A DNA stretch of 64,000 bases, taken from NCBI GenBank assembly GCA_002694685.1, contig NZMW01000010.1, forward strand, positions 554,517-618,516, read 5' to 3'. A program made the position numbers and the translations under genes. Every line of letters begins with the position of its first letter. Position 1 is the first letter of the stretch. The notes under the pieces were generated by a model. The model saw nothing but the letters and a program-made list of their open reading frames with translations, was not told the DNA's origin and made no database searches. The stretch is from Balneola sp. (GTDB lineage: Bacteria; Bacteroidota; Rhodothermia; Balneolales; Balneolaceae). This document shows, piece by piece, positions 17,293-26,270 of the stretch.

Positions 17293-18651
17293 TTAGTCGA
17301 GGTTTGGCTGTACTACAAATAAACCGGTTTCGATATCACTTAAAACAATTAGGCCGCTTTCAAAGAAAGGGTAATTGCTCCAGGTACCTTTAAATGAAGC
17401 TGCATCGGTTTGAGGCTGGGTATCAAAGAAAGCAACCCGTTCGAGATCAGCAGATGCTACTCCTGATAAATCCAATATCTGTAACCCGGAATTGTAATTG
17501 GACTCGTAAGCATAATTTCCTTTTATATATAAATTGTGATCTATAGAATTAGTTTCGTGTTCGTAATAACCAACAAATTCAGGGTTATCCAAATCACGGA
17601 CATCCCAAATGTACGTTTTGGTTCCTCGCCCTAAATTCCGCTCATCAAGTTCATCGTTCATTAAAAAGTAGGATTGGTCTTCAGTAAGCCACCCTTGGTG
17701 AGAATATTGCATTTGGGCCTGGCGCTCAAAGCCAATAGTGGTTGGGCTGGCTTTATCAGAAACATCGGCTATCACCACATTACCTTCGGCAGAGTTGAAG
17801 CATACTTCTTTGCCTTGATGTTCAGAATCCGGGCCATTATAAATCACACACTGGGAATCGTGAATATAACCGGGGGCCACTCTGTAAAAGCCGGGTTCTG
17901 TGTCAATGTAACAGCCGGCGTAGCTTGGATTTTTGGGATCGTTAATGTCAATCATGTGAAGGCCGGATTCATTTCGGCTTCCGCAAACCTCGGATTGAGT
18001 AACACCGGCAGCATAGGCATATCCGGTTTCTTCGTTAATTATAATATTGTGGGCAGGACCAAATTGGTCGTAGAGAGCGTCATGAGTTAGTTCCAGTACT
18101 TCTCCTTTATAGGATCTTAATTTCTTGAGATCCAACACCTGCATGCCGTGAGGCTGGGCATCACTCACAATAAATGCATGGTCGTCGTACACTTTCACAT
18201 CTCTCCAGGAAGACCCTTGGGTAATAGACTTTGAACGTGCTGTTTCGCCAAGCCCTAAATTACAGGCCGGGTATTGGTCAATGCTGAGTGTTTTGAATTT
18301 GGCGTTGAGGTTAGATTCCGGAAGCCGAGCTACAACAACAGGTTCATTGGGTTTGGAAATATCCACAAAAGCCATTCCGTTGGTTAAGCCAACAAGGGCA
18401 TATTCTGTATTTGTTTTACTGTCTTTCCAGCCCCAAATGTCATTCAGATATACCCCAACCGAATCTCCGCTTAATTCATAAATGGATAGTTCTGAAAAGA
18501 GGTCAACATTCTCGCAGGAATAGGTTCCCATCGCTAATCCGTCTTCACAGGGAAAAGCAGCTTCTAAAGGGTTTTTAGCATTGTTAAGATCACAACTGGA
18601 AACTAAAAGTCCGGTAAAAATTAGGGCGGGTAAAATAAATCGGCTGACCAT
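17293..18651 (-). CDS. choice-of-anchor B (LVIVD-repeat) lipoprotein
   Basis: 452 residues with a lipobox ILVSSC-like N-terminus (MVSRFILPALIFTGLLVSSC, cysteine at 20). The body contains LVIVD-type repeats such as YALVGLTNGMAFVDISKPNEPVVVARLP, GLHMIDINDPKNPSYAGCYID and TYIWDVRDLDNPEFVGYYEHE, and ends with GLQILDLSGV and GLFVVQ. This is the choice-of-anchor B family, a beta-propeller-like secreted family whose members carry either a lipoprotein signal or a C-terminal sorting domain. The lipid anchor is the choice here. No enzyme motif is seen and function is unknown. It is divergent from the TIGR03546-like gene. Confidence 0.85.
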   Translation of the reverse strand: MVSRFILPALIFTGLLVSSCDLNNAKNPLEAAFPCEDGLAMGTYSCENVDLFSELSIYELSGDSVGVYLNDIWGWKDSKTNTEYALVGLTNGMAFVDISKPNEPVVVARLPESNLNAKFKTLSIDQYPACNLGLGETARSKSITQGSSWRDVKVYDDHAFIVSDAQPHGMQVLDLKKLRSYKGEVLELTHDALYDQFGPAHNIIINEETGYAYAAGVTQSEVCGSRNESGLHMIDINDPKNPSYAGCYIDTEPGFYRVAPGYIHDSQCVIYNGPDSEHQGKEVCFNSAEGNVVIADVSDKASPTTIGFERQAQMQYSHQGWLTEDQSYFLMNDELDERNLGRGTKTYIWDVRDLDNPEFVGYYEHETNSIDHNLYIKGNYAYESNYNSGLQILDLSGVASADLERVAFFDTQPQTDAASFKGTWSNYPFFESGLIVLSDIETGLFVVQPNLD

Positions 18652-18832
18652 GATGTGGAAGTAAATGTTAAGTATTCAATAAGAAATATAAATTTTAATC
18701 GCTCTAAAAGCAGATTCTTTTAAATGGATACTCAGATAACTTTACCAAAGGACTTATATTCTGTTTACAGTCCCAATGAGAATTTCGATGTGAATTCATT
18801 ATTTTGATCAAAAAGTAAACTAAGGTGCAATT

Positions 18833-19357
18833 ATGTTCTTAATTATGAGATACATCGCCAAGCTGTTAAAAGCATTGGCATCAGAGGCTTCACCCGGCCA
18901 AATTGCAGGCGGTATTACACTTGGTATGATTATCGGCCTCACGCCCCTTTCTTCCCTGCATAATCTCCTGATTGTAGTTTTGATTTTGGTGCTTAAAGTG
19001 AACATCGGGATGGCGCTTTTATCATTCACTATTTTTAGCGGGATTGCATACCTGGCCGATCCGTTATTTCACAGCTTTGGAGTTTGGCTGCTCGAGCTTG
19101 AAAGTATGCAGGAAACCTGGACCAGCATGTATAATAATGAATGGATTGCCCTTACGGAGTTTTATAATACAGTTGTTATCGGGAGTTTAGCGACGGCTAT
19201 CATACTTTGCATACCCATGTTTCCTTTAGCTAAGTATGGAGTTCTTCAGTACAGAAAACATATCCACGAAAAAATGATGAAATGGAAAGTGGTTAAGGCC
19301 TTCAAGGGAACCAAGCTGTACAGTATTTATGAAACGGTAAGCAGAGTGAGAGGATAG
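18833..19357 (+). CDS. TIGR03546-family membrane protein
   Basis: 174 residues with about four hydrophobic segments: an amphipathic start (MRYIAKLLKALAS), then PGQIAGGITLGMIIGLTPLSSLHNLLIVVLILVLKVNIG, ALLSFTIFSGIAYLADPLFHS and a further helix before a basic tail. The GQIAGGITLGMxIGLTP pattern matches DUF2062-like proteins of family TIGR03546. The ATG at 18833 has AAGGTG at 18822-18827. It is followed after 4 nt by a TIGR03545-like gene. The two families are usually neighbours in other bacteria and neither has a known function. It is likely an inner-membrane partner of that protein. Confidence 0.8.
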   Translation: MFLIMRYIAKLLKALASEASPGQIAGGITLGMIIGLTPLSSLHNLLIVVLILVLKVNIGMALLSFTIFSGIAYLADPLFHSFGVWLLELESMQETWTSMYNNEWIALTEFYNTVVIGSLATAIILCIPMFPLAKYGVLQYRKHIHEKMMKWKVVKAFKGTKLYSIYETVSRVRG

Positions 19358-19361
19358 GGTC

Positions 19362-21209
19362 ATGAGAATAGGCGGAATAATTACAGTTTTAATATTAGTA
19401 GGGATTGGCTTCGCAGCTACTTTTTTCATTACTGATGAGTGGGTTGAGGGGCAAGTTGAATATCAGGCAAGTTTGCTGAATGAGGCAAAAGTAGAATTGG
19501 ATGACTTTGAATTTAGTCTCTGGGATCTGCAGGTGAAATGGGGGCGGCTTCAGGTGGCTAATTCAAACAATACTATGCAAAATACGTTCGAAACGGGCGA
19601 TACTGAATTCAGTATGGAGTTTTGGCCGTTAATTTTGAAGAATAAAGTAATCGTAGATAATGTCCGCTTAACCGGATTTCAGATAGATACCGAAAGGGAA
19701 ACGGACGGTGCTTTCGAGATGCCGGAAGAAATTGAAGAAGACAGCGAACCGGGATTTGTATATGGGGTGGTAAGTCAGGTTAGCAGCGAGGCTTCAAAAA
19801 ATGCCGAAGTTAAGTTTACCGATGTTCGCAACGACTTAAACGTGGACAGCCTGATGGCGAAGGTAAATATTCAATCCGTTGATAAAATTGATTCTCTTCG
19901 AAACGGCATTCAGCAGAATTACAGTAAGTGGGATAGCACCTTCAAAAATACAAAGGTAAATGAGGAGATTGCTGAAGTTCGGACAACTGTTGAGGCCATC
20001 AAACCAAAGGAGATAAAGAACCCTAAGCAGGTGGTTGAGGCTATTGAAAATGTCCAGAAACTGCGTAAGCAGGTTGACTCTCTCAAGACCCGCGCTGAAA
20101 ACCTGAAGAGTGACTTTGAGCAAGATTACGGAACCACTCGGGATGACTTGGGTCAGGTAGATAACTGGATTCGGGATGACTACCAGCGAGCTTTAAATGT
20201 GGCAAAACTTCCGGATTTGGATGTTCAAAACATCGGAACGGCTTTATTCGGCCAGAATTTACTGGGCGATTATGCGGCCTATTTAGAGTATGTAGCTATT
20301 GCCCGCGAGTATGGGAGCCGATTAGTGGGTGATGAGGATTCAACACAGGAAATTCCTCGATACGAAGGTCTCGATTATGAATTCAGTGACAAATATGATT
20401 ATCCCGGATTTTGGTTTAAAAACATAGAGCTTTCTGGAAGAACGAAGTCGGATATTGATATTTCCGGAATGGTAACCAATATCAGCAGCAGCCAAAAGAA
20501 AACAGGCGAGCCGGTAAAGTTTGATATCAATGGGACGGATGAAAACGAGGTAGCCTTGACGGTGAACGGTGAATTGAACTATTTAGAAGAAGAGCCTCGT
20601 GAAAGCTTCAACGTAAATTATTCAGGTTTTACTCTTTCGAAAGCCAGAATATCTCCTTCGGACTTACTCCCTTATGAGCTCAAAACAGGGCAGGGAGAGC
20701 TGAATGTGGATATGAATATCATCGATAAACGAATAGATAGCCGGATCGACTATTTGGCTAAGAATATCAGCTTTGATTTTGAGGCAGCGGGTCAGCCCAA
20801 GAATAGAATAGAATCCCTGATTCGAAATGCGATTGGTAGTACTGATCAAATTGACGTTGCTGCCTTGATTGATAATGTAGATGGGCCGTTACGGGTCAGA
20901 GTTCGGTCTAATGTGGATGATTTATTTATGAATGCGTTAAAGCAGACTGTAAGCCAGGAAGTGGAAAACGCCAAGCGTAAAATCGAAGCTGAAGTTCAGA
21001 AACAGGTAGAAGGTAAAAAAGAACAGCTCGAAGAATTTAAAGCGGAGAAAGAAGCAGAGTTACGCCAACGGTACGAAGAAATTCAGGCCAAAGTAGAAGA
21101 GCAGCTCAAAGTAGTAGAAGAGAAAAAGAAAGAACTCGAAGAGCGTAAAAAAGAGTTGGAAGATTCCGTGAAGGATAAAATTAAAGACAAAATCGGCATC
21201 GATTTTTAA
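19362..21209 (+). CDS. TIGR03545-family AsmA-like membrane-anchored protein
   Basis: 615 residues. One N-terminal transmembrane helix (IGGIITVLILVGIGFAATFFI) is followed by an AsmA-like beta region (WDLQVKWGRLQVANSNN, EFWPLILKNKVIVDNVRLTGFQI), a long coiled-coil (about 195-290), another beta domain (WFKNIELSGRTKSDIDISGMVTNI), and a highly charged coiled-coil tail (about 525-615, rich in KKKELEERKKELEDS). It matches the TIGR03545 family, which sits next to TIGR03546 proteins. AsmA/TamB-like architecture hints at lipid or envelope handling between membranes, but that is inference. It begins 4 nt after its partner, so they are one operon. Confidence 0.8.
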   Translation: MRIGGIITVLILVGIGFAATFFITDEWVEGQVEYQASLLNEAKVELDDFEFSLWDLQVKWGRLQVANSNNTMQNTFETGDTEFSMEFWPLILKNKVIVDNVRLTGFQIDTERETDGAFEMPEEIEEDSEPGFVYGVVSQVSSEASKNAEVKFTDVRNDLNVDSLMAKVNIQSVDKIDSLRNGIQQNYSKWDSTFKNTKVNEEIAEVRTTVEAIKPKEIKNPKQVVEAIENVQKLRKQVDSLKTRAENLKSDFEQDYGTTRDDLGQVDNWIRDDYQRALNVAKLPDLDVQNIGTALFGQNLLGDYAAYLEYVAIAREYGSRLVGDEDSTQEIPRYEGLDYEFSDKYDYPGFWFKNIELSGRTKSDIDISGMVTNISSSQKKTGEPVKFDINGTDENEVALTVNGELNYLEEEPRESFNVNYSGFTLSKARISPSDLLPYELKTGQGELNVDMNIIDKRIDSRIDYLAKNISFDFEAAGQPKNRIESLIRNAIGSTDQIDVAALIDNVDGPLRVRVRSNVDDLFMNALKQTVSQEVENAKRKIEAEVQKQVEGKKEQLEEFKAEKEAELRQRYEEIQAKVEEQLKVVEEKKKELEERKKELEDSVKDKIKDKIGIDF

Positions 21210-21266
21210 TCTGTCCTTTATTTCACAAGACTATAGAAAGCGAATTCCTTTTTCTAAAATAGTTGT

Positions 21267-21378
21267 GTTGTCATGCTGAACTAGATTCAGCATCTGAATA
21301 GGCCGATGCTTTATTGAGAGATGTATCGGCATCTTGTTTTTCGCACCTCAGACCCTGAATCAAGTTCAGGGTGACAAC
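21267..21378. repeat. inverted-repeat intergenic element (GTTGTCATGCTGAACT type)
   Basis: Arms GTTGTCATGCTGAACT (21267-21282) and AGTTCAGGGTGACAAC (21363-21378) pair at 14 of 16 positions. Inner hairpins are CTGAAC/TTCAG at the left end and CCTGAA/TTCAGG at the right. Related to the element at 41609-41706. It occupies the convergent region between the TIGR03545 gene and the endonuclease gene. Confidence 0.65.
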
Positions 21379-21424
21379 TTATTAAATACAAATCAACCTA
21401 ACTGTTCAGAAATAGTCTTAAAAA

Positions 21425-21452
21425 GTAAGGGCGTATTGCGATACGCCCTTAC
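21425..21452. repeat. palindromic repeat, copy 1, possible terminator
   Basis: GTAAGGGCGTAT (21425-21436), loop TGCG, ATACGCCCTTAC (21441-21452): a perfect 12-bp stem, just after the stop codon of the endonuclease gene on the minus strand. The same family occurs at 39338-39373 with compensatory changes. Confidence 0.7.
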
Positions 21453-21465
21453 GGTAACTTAGGAT

Positions 21466-24384
21466 CTACTTCGACAGCAACATCTTTTGGGTAAAGGTAA
21501 CTTCTCCAGCTCTTAGCTGATAGAAATATACGCCGCTCGATAAGCCAGAAGCATCAAAAGTAGCAGAGTGGGATCCGGCGGTTTTCATTCCGCTGACCAA
21601 CGTCACTACTTTTTGCCCCAACACGTTATAAACGGAAAGGGTGACATCCACCGCATTCTTCAACTCATAACTAATGTTGGTAGTTGGGTTAAACGGATTC
21701 GGGTAGTTTTGGTGAAGTTTGAAATCTTCGGCGATGGTTGGGTTTTCGTCTTCGTTGGAAGAGGGAATACGGAATTCCTGTCCATCGTTTTCAAAACCTT
21801 TGGAAGAAGATTCGCTTACAGTCCATGTAAAGTCTTGATAAGTAGAACCGGTACCTGTCAGAGCTAAAGAGAAAGAGGAAGTTGCAGCCTCAGATTCAGT
21901 AATGCCAATATCTATACTTTGGTAATCTTTAGCCGGACCATTAACTGCTGCGAAACTCCCGCCGTATGATATGAACTGCTGTAATTCTCCACTTAATGAA
22001 ATACTTAAGCCATCCGGATCGCCATTTTGAATTCCAGTAACATCAACAGTGAAAATTAAGTGTGGGTCCGCATTATTTTCCGAGGCCTGGATGTCCTCTC
22101 CTGTAAAAGAAGCATAAGATTCACCACTATTACCATTGTATAGTGTTAGGGTGATATCATCTTCAATATCCATATTACGTTTTACCGGAATAGCAGAGAG
22201 AAAGGCAATTTCAACAAACTCACTGCTGTCTGGTCCCGCATTCTGGTAGTGAATTTCATTTACCCACATATAAGTGGTATTAGGATTATCATCATTCTGT
22301 ATGGTTATAGAAAGAGTGTCAGTTATTCCAATCTCAGCATTAGCAGGTCCACTGACACTTTCGATAGCCAGTAAAATGGTTTCATTTTTCTCATACATAT
22401 CATCATCTGCGATAGAGATAGAAAAGGACTGATTATCCGATGAGCCTGCTGGGAAAGTTAGGTTTTGAGTAGCAAAACTTTCAAAATCATCTTCGGTAGC
22501 CGTTCCTCCAACTTGAGAAACAGAGACCATCGTAGCTGTTTCAGTATTCGGATTTGTGATGCTTAGTGCTACTTCTACACTTCCCTCATCTTCCAAAATA
22601 AGTTGTTCTGCAGCAGCGAAATCTACGAGGGTCGTTTCGGTTCCGGAGCCACTACCTTCAATGGTCTGGTTGGTGTTGATTGATCCTTTTGTATTGCTTT
22701 CGGTGTTTTCCCAGCTAAAATCAGCATAACCAGAACCGGTTCCTGCCAGGGAAAGGGAATTTCCGACCGGAGCCGTCCCGCTTTCCTCAATTCCAATATC
22801 AGTACTTTCAATATCCTGAGCTGGACCGTCAGTAGCGGTAAAAGTTCCTTCATAAGAAAGGAATTGAATCAGTTCGCCACCAATATCGAGGCTCATTCCA
22901 TCCGGACTTCCGTTTTGTAATCCATTAACAGGAAGATCTACATAAAAGAATGAAATACCATTTTCAGTATCACCAGCAGTGAAATCACTTCCAGAGTAAG
23001 TGGCGTAAACAGAGCCGCCATTTCCATTATAGAGGCTCAGGGTAACATCGGTTAGGTCTGCGAACTCGGCATTCACAGCTATTTCAACGAACTCACCTTG
23101 GTCACCGCCGTCGTTGTCATAATGCATTTCATTGACCCATGCAGCAGAAGGGGTTTGTCCATCATTATCGCGAATGGTAATTTCAGTCGAGTTAGCTGAC
23201 CCGATTACTGCTTGTTCAGGTCCGGAAGCATTTTCTAAGCCCAGAATAATGGTCTCGTTCCCTTCTTCAAGATTATCGTCCGTTAGGTTTATCGTCACAG
23301 ATTGACGATCCAGAGAACCAGCCGGAAAAGTGAGTGTTTGGGTAGTGAATGCCTGGAAGTCATCGCCGGAAGTGGCGGTTCCGCCTGAGTAAACCACATC
23401 AACGGTGGTTGCTGTATCTGCATTAGGGTTGGTTATAGAAACTTCAATTTCAACCGAAGACTGACTTTCATCAAAAGAAAGTACGGTAGCTGAAAACTCA
23501 ACATTGGTCTGGCTGATTTCGCCTTCAAAATAAGCACGTTCAACGAGGGAGGGGTCAATCACAAAAGGATTGACGTCATTACCGGAAATTTCAGCAATGG
23601 CGCAGGTTCTATTGTACTCGGTTGTGGAAACAGCATCTACAGTGTTCCAGTTGCGAAGGAAGTCTTTCTGGATTTCGAAGAAAATAGGGTCGGCAGCATC
23701 AGCCTGAGTTTTATACATGGTATAGAAATAGAAAGCGGCTCGGGCGACATCACCTTTGGAAACTTCTCGGGGTTCCCAGCTTGCGGAATAATCAGAGTTT
23801 GGGTGTGAGTCTCTGTACTCGCTGTATTCATCAATTACATTGCCATCGGGATTGGGAACATCCTGATCGAGTCGCCACCAAGTCTCTGTTTCCTGATCCG
23901 GAATTTCATAGTACGGATGATTTCCCCTGGCGCTGTTGGCTCGGGAATACGCCGGAAATAAATGATGCATGTCGGAACGAGCAGGCTCTGTTGAAGCTCC
24001 TTTACTTTGCGGCCAGCTGTGTTCGGCGTTTACGTCTTTACCAAAAGCATCGGTACTTGGATCGTTATTTGGGTCGAGATAGATTCTATAGCCGGTATAA
24101 ATTGTGGTTAGGGAATCATTTTTATTATCAATTTCAGAATAGAGAATATCTCTGGCGTTATCATAACTGATGTTGTCGGTAGTTCCATATTCCTGAACCA
24201 AAGCATCCAGTAATTCTTGTCCTGCTAAGTCAGGAAAAATTTGTGTCCCTTGTGCCGGACAGCTTTGTGAAAATGCAGAGGATGCAAAAAACAGCGACAG
24301 TACAAAAGTAAGAATTGCTGCTTTATGGTTGATGGTTTTGGGGTATGCCATTGCCTTCCAAATTTGATGATTATTTTTATACAA
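21466..24384 (-). CDS. secreted endonuclease I with Calx-beta and type IX sorting domain
   Basis: 972 residues from the first ATG, though translation more likely begins at 24351 (MAYPKTINHK), which gives a clean signal peptide ending FASSAFSQS. Domain order: endonuclease I (about 55-275) with DVNAEHSWPQSKG and RSDMHHLFPAYSRANSARGNHPY, where the His/Asn/Arg cluster is the active site. Then come two Calx-beta repeats, each followed by a WVNEMHYDN...EFVEIAV lamin-tail-like module, then a linker and the T9SS type A sorting domain (FKLHQNYPNPFNPTTNISYELK to the end, with GLSSGVYFYQL). Secreted DNases of this type probably scavenge nucleotides or remodel biofilm DNA. The duplicated module pair is notable. 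No operon partner. Confidence 0.9.
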   Translation of the reverse strand: MYKNNHQIWKAMAYPKTINHKAAILTFVLSLFFASSAFSQSCPAQGTQIFPDLAGQELLDALVQEYGTTDNISYDNARDILYSEIDNKNDSLTTIYTGYRIYLDPNNDPSTDAFGKDVNAEHSWPQSKGASTEPARSDMHHLFPAYSRANSARGNHPYYEIPDQETETWWRLDQDVPNPDGNVIDEYSEYRDSHPNSDYSASWEPREVSKGDVARAAFYFYTMYKTQADAADPIFFEIQKDFLRNWNTVDAVSTTEYNRTCAIAEISGNDVNPFVIDPSLVERAYFEGEISQTNVEFSATVLSFDESQSSVEIEVSITNPNADTATTVDVVYSGGTATSGDDFQAFTTQTLTFPAGSLDRQSVTINLTDDNLEEGNETIILGLENASGPEQAVIGSANSTEITIRDNDGQTPSAAWVNEMHYDNDGGDQGEFVEIAVNAEFADLTDVTLSLYNGNGGSVYATYSGSDFTAGDTENGISFFYVDLPVNGLQNGSPDGMSLDIGGELIQFLSYEGTFTATDGPAQDIESTDIGIEESGTAPVGNSLSLAGTGSGYADFSWENTESNTKGSINTNQTIEGSGSGTETTLVDFAAAEQLILEDEGSVEVALSITNPNTETATMVSVSQVGGTATEDDFESFATQNLTFPAGSSDNQSFSISIADDDMYEKNETILLAIESVSGPANAEIGITDTLSITIQNDDNPNTTYMWVNEIHYQNAGPDSSEFVEIAFLSAIPVKRNMDIEDDITLTLYNGNSGESYASFTGEDIQASENNADPHLIFTVDVTGIQNGDPDGLSISLSGELQQFISYGGSFAAVNGPAKDYQSIDIGITESEAATSSFSLALTGTGSTYQDFTWTVSESSSKGFENDGQEFRIPSSNEDENPTIAEDFKLHQNYPNPFNPTTNISYELKNAVDVTLSVYNVLGQKVVTLVSGMKTAGSHSATFDASGLSSGVYFYQLRAGEVTFTQKMLLSK

Positions 24385-24512
24385 GAAGTGGTGACAGCAC
24401 GATTTACGGTTGTGCCGGTGGAAGCTTCCCTGTCCTTATTACCGGGAATTACACATCATTAACAATATAACAGATTTATAGTGGAGAGAGGTAAAGGATT
24501 TATTAAGTAATG

Positions 24513-26180
24513 TCAGGTATTGGAATCTGCTAAATACTCATGGACATATTTGATAGCCATAGAGCCTTCACCCACGGCAGAAGCCACTCGGTTCATTGCT
24601 CCAGCGCGTACATCACCTGCGGCAAAGATACCCGGAGAACAGGTTTCTAAAAGATAAGGTTGGCGTTCCAGCTTCCAGGTTTTTGAGAAGTTATCGTATC
24701 GGTGAAGCTCTTTGCCGGTTTCAATAAAACCACGATCACTCTTGATGACATTTGCTTTAATCCAATCAGTGTAGGGGCGGGCACCTATGAAAATGAATAG
24801 GCCATCAGCTTCAACATCGAACCGATTGTCTTCCTCATTGTTGTGCAAGATCAGTTTTTGAAGATTCCCTTCCCCGCAAGCTTCTTCGATTTCAGTATGT
24901 GGCATCACTGTGATGTTATCTGTGTCATCAAGCTGATGGATTAGATAGGAAGACATACTGGAAACAAGCGATTCACCGCGAATCAAGATTTTGACTTCTT
25001 TTGCGAAAGTGGATAAATACATAGCGGCTTGACCTGCTGAGTTCCCACCACCAACGATATATACTTTTTTATCTTTGAAAGCATGAGCTTCAGTCATGGC
25101 AGCGCCATAATAAATTCCGGCACCGGTGAAATCAGAGATACCTTTACTCTCTAATTTTCGGTAATTCACTCCGGTGGTAATTACTACTGCTTTTGCGTTT
25201 ACCTCAAAACCATCTACCATTTTTATGGTTTTATACTGGTCGGTGAGTGATATATCTACCACTTCTTGTGGGGATAAAAATTCCACTCCAAAACGCTTGG
25301 CTTGGGTGATTGCACGCCGGGCTAAATCAGAACCACTGAGTCCCTTAGGAAAGCCGAGATAATTCTCAATTCTTGAGCTAGTTCCAGCTTGTCCACCGGG
25401 AGCTCTTTTTTCAATCAGCAGTGTGTTTAACCCTTCTGAACCTCCATAAACAGCTGCAGCTAAGCCAGCCGGCCCCGCACCAATAATTGCAACGTCATAA
25501 ATATTCTCAGAGGCAGTGGGACTTCGACCCAGCTTCTTTGCAATTTCTTTTGGGGATGGGTCTGTAAAATGACTTCCATCTTCAAAAAAGATGGCCGGCA
25601 AATGCTCCGTATTTACTTTGTGGTCGTTTAGTAGCTCTTTCGCTTTTTCATTGCCTTCTATATCTAACCAGCGATAGGGAATCAGGTTACCGGATAAGTA
25701 ATCTTTGATAGCATGTGACTTCGGAGAGTATTGATAGCCCACAAGTCGAATCCCCCGAAACTCGGGTTTGAAATTGGCAAGCCATTCATCCAGCTGATCG
25801 TCAAGGACCGGGTATAGTTTTTCTTCGGGAGGATCCCAGGGCTTCAATAAGTAGTAATCCAGCTGAACATCATTGATCGCACTTATGGCAGCTTCCATGT
25901 CGGAATAGGCAGTCAGCAGAACCCGCTTGGCTTCCGGGAAAATTTCTTTCGCCTTCTCTAAAAACTCAACGCCCAGCATTTGTGGCATCCGCTGATCACT
26001 TAAAAATAAAGCTACCGTCTCCCCCTTTTTCTTAAGCTCCGGGAGTGTTTCAAGGGCTTCTTTGGCTGAATCAGTACTTAAAATCCGATAATCATTCCGA
26101 TACTGACTACGCAAATCCCGGGTAATGGTGCGTATCACCTGTGGATCATCATCAATCGCAAAAATTATGGGTTTACTCAT
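24513..26180 (-). CDS. receiver / glutaredoxin-like / thioredoxin-reductase-like fusion
   Basis: 555 residues. A receiver domain (1-125) has DDD at 10-12, phospho-acceptor D62 in FLSDQRMP and K113 in LLKPW. It is joined to a glutaredoxin-like fold (about 140-220) where the CPxC position reads SPKS (152-155). A flavin pyridine-nucleotide oxidoreductase follows, with the FAD motif GAGPAG (234-239), GGQAGTSSRIENYLGFP, the NAD(P)H motif GGGNSAGQA (377-385) and closing GIFAAGDV. The position of the CATC redox cysteines in thioredoxin reductase is GAAM (359-362). It therefore cannot reduce thioredoxin by the normal mechanism and may be a phosphorylation-gated flavin enzyme or sensor. It is the last gene of the kinase operon, 89 nt after the kinase across a repeat. 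Confidence 0.88.
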   Translation of the reverse strand: MSKPIIFAIDDDPQVIRTITRDLRSQYRNDYRILSTDSAKEALETLPELKKKGETVALFLSDQRMPQMLGVEFLEKAKEIFPEAKRVLLTAYSDMEAAISAINDVQLDYYLLKPWDPPEEKLYPVLDDQLDEWLANFKPEFRGIRLVGYQYSPKSHAIKDYLSGNLIPYRWLDIEGNEKAKELLNDHKVNTEHLPAIFFEDGSHFTDPSPKEIAKKLGRSPTASENIYDVAIIGAGPAGLAAAVYGGSEGLNTLLIEKRAPGGQAGTSSRIENYLGFPKGLSGSDLARRAITQAKRFGVEFLSPQEVVDISLTDQYKTIKMVDGFEVNAKAVVITTGVNYRKLESKGISDFTGAGIYYGAAMTEAHAFKDKKVYIVGGGNSAGQAAMYLSTFAKEVKILIRGESLVSSMSSYLIHQLDDTDNITVMPHTEIEEACGEGNLQKLILHNNEEDNRFDVEADGLFIFIGARPYTDWIKANVIKSDRGFIETGKELHRYDNFSKTWKLERQPYLLETCSPGIFAAGDVRAGAMNRVASAVGEGSMAIKYVHEYLADSNT

Positions 26181-26189
26181 CCCTTCGGG

Positions 26190-26270
26190 AATTCAAAATT
26201 TAAAATTAAAGGTGAAGATTCGGAAAAATGCTCAATGCAATTTTAAATTTTTCATCTTTAATTTTGAATT
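26190..26270. repeat. AT-rich inverted repeat between kinase and oxidoreductase genes
   Basis: Arms AATTCAAAATT (26190-26200) and AATTTTGAATT (26260-26270) are perfect complements. The right arm overlaps the stop codon (26270-26272) of the kinase gene. A related element with the same orientation relative to its gene lies at 30033-30099. Confidence 0.65.

Noticed and set aside
24513..26180. Naming this gene thioredoxin reductase
   Set aside because: The catalytic cysteine pair is absent and a receiver domain is fused, so the ordinary name would be misleading.
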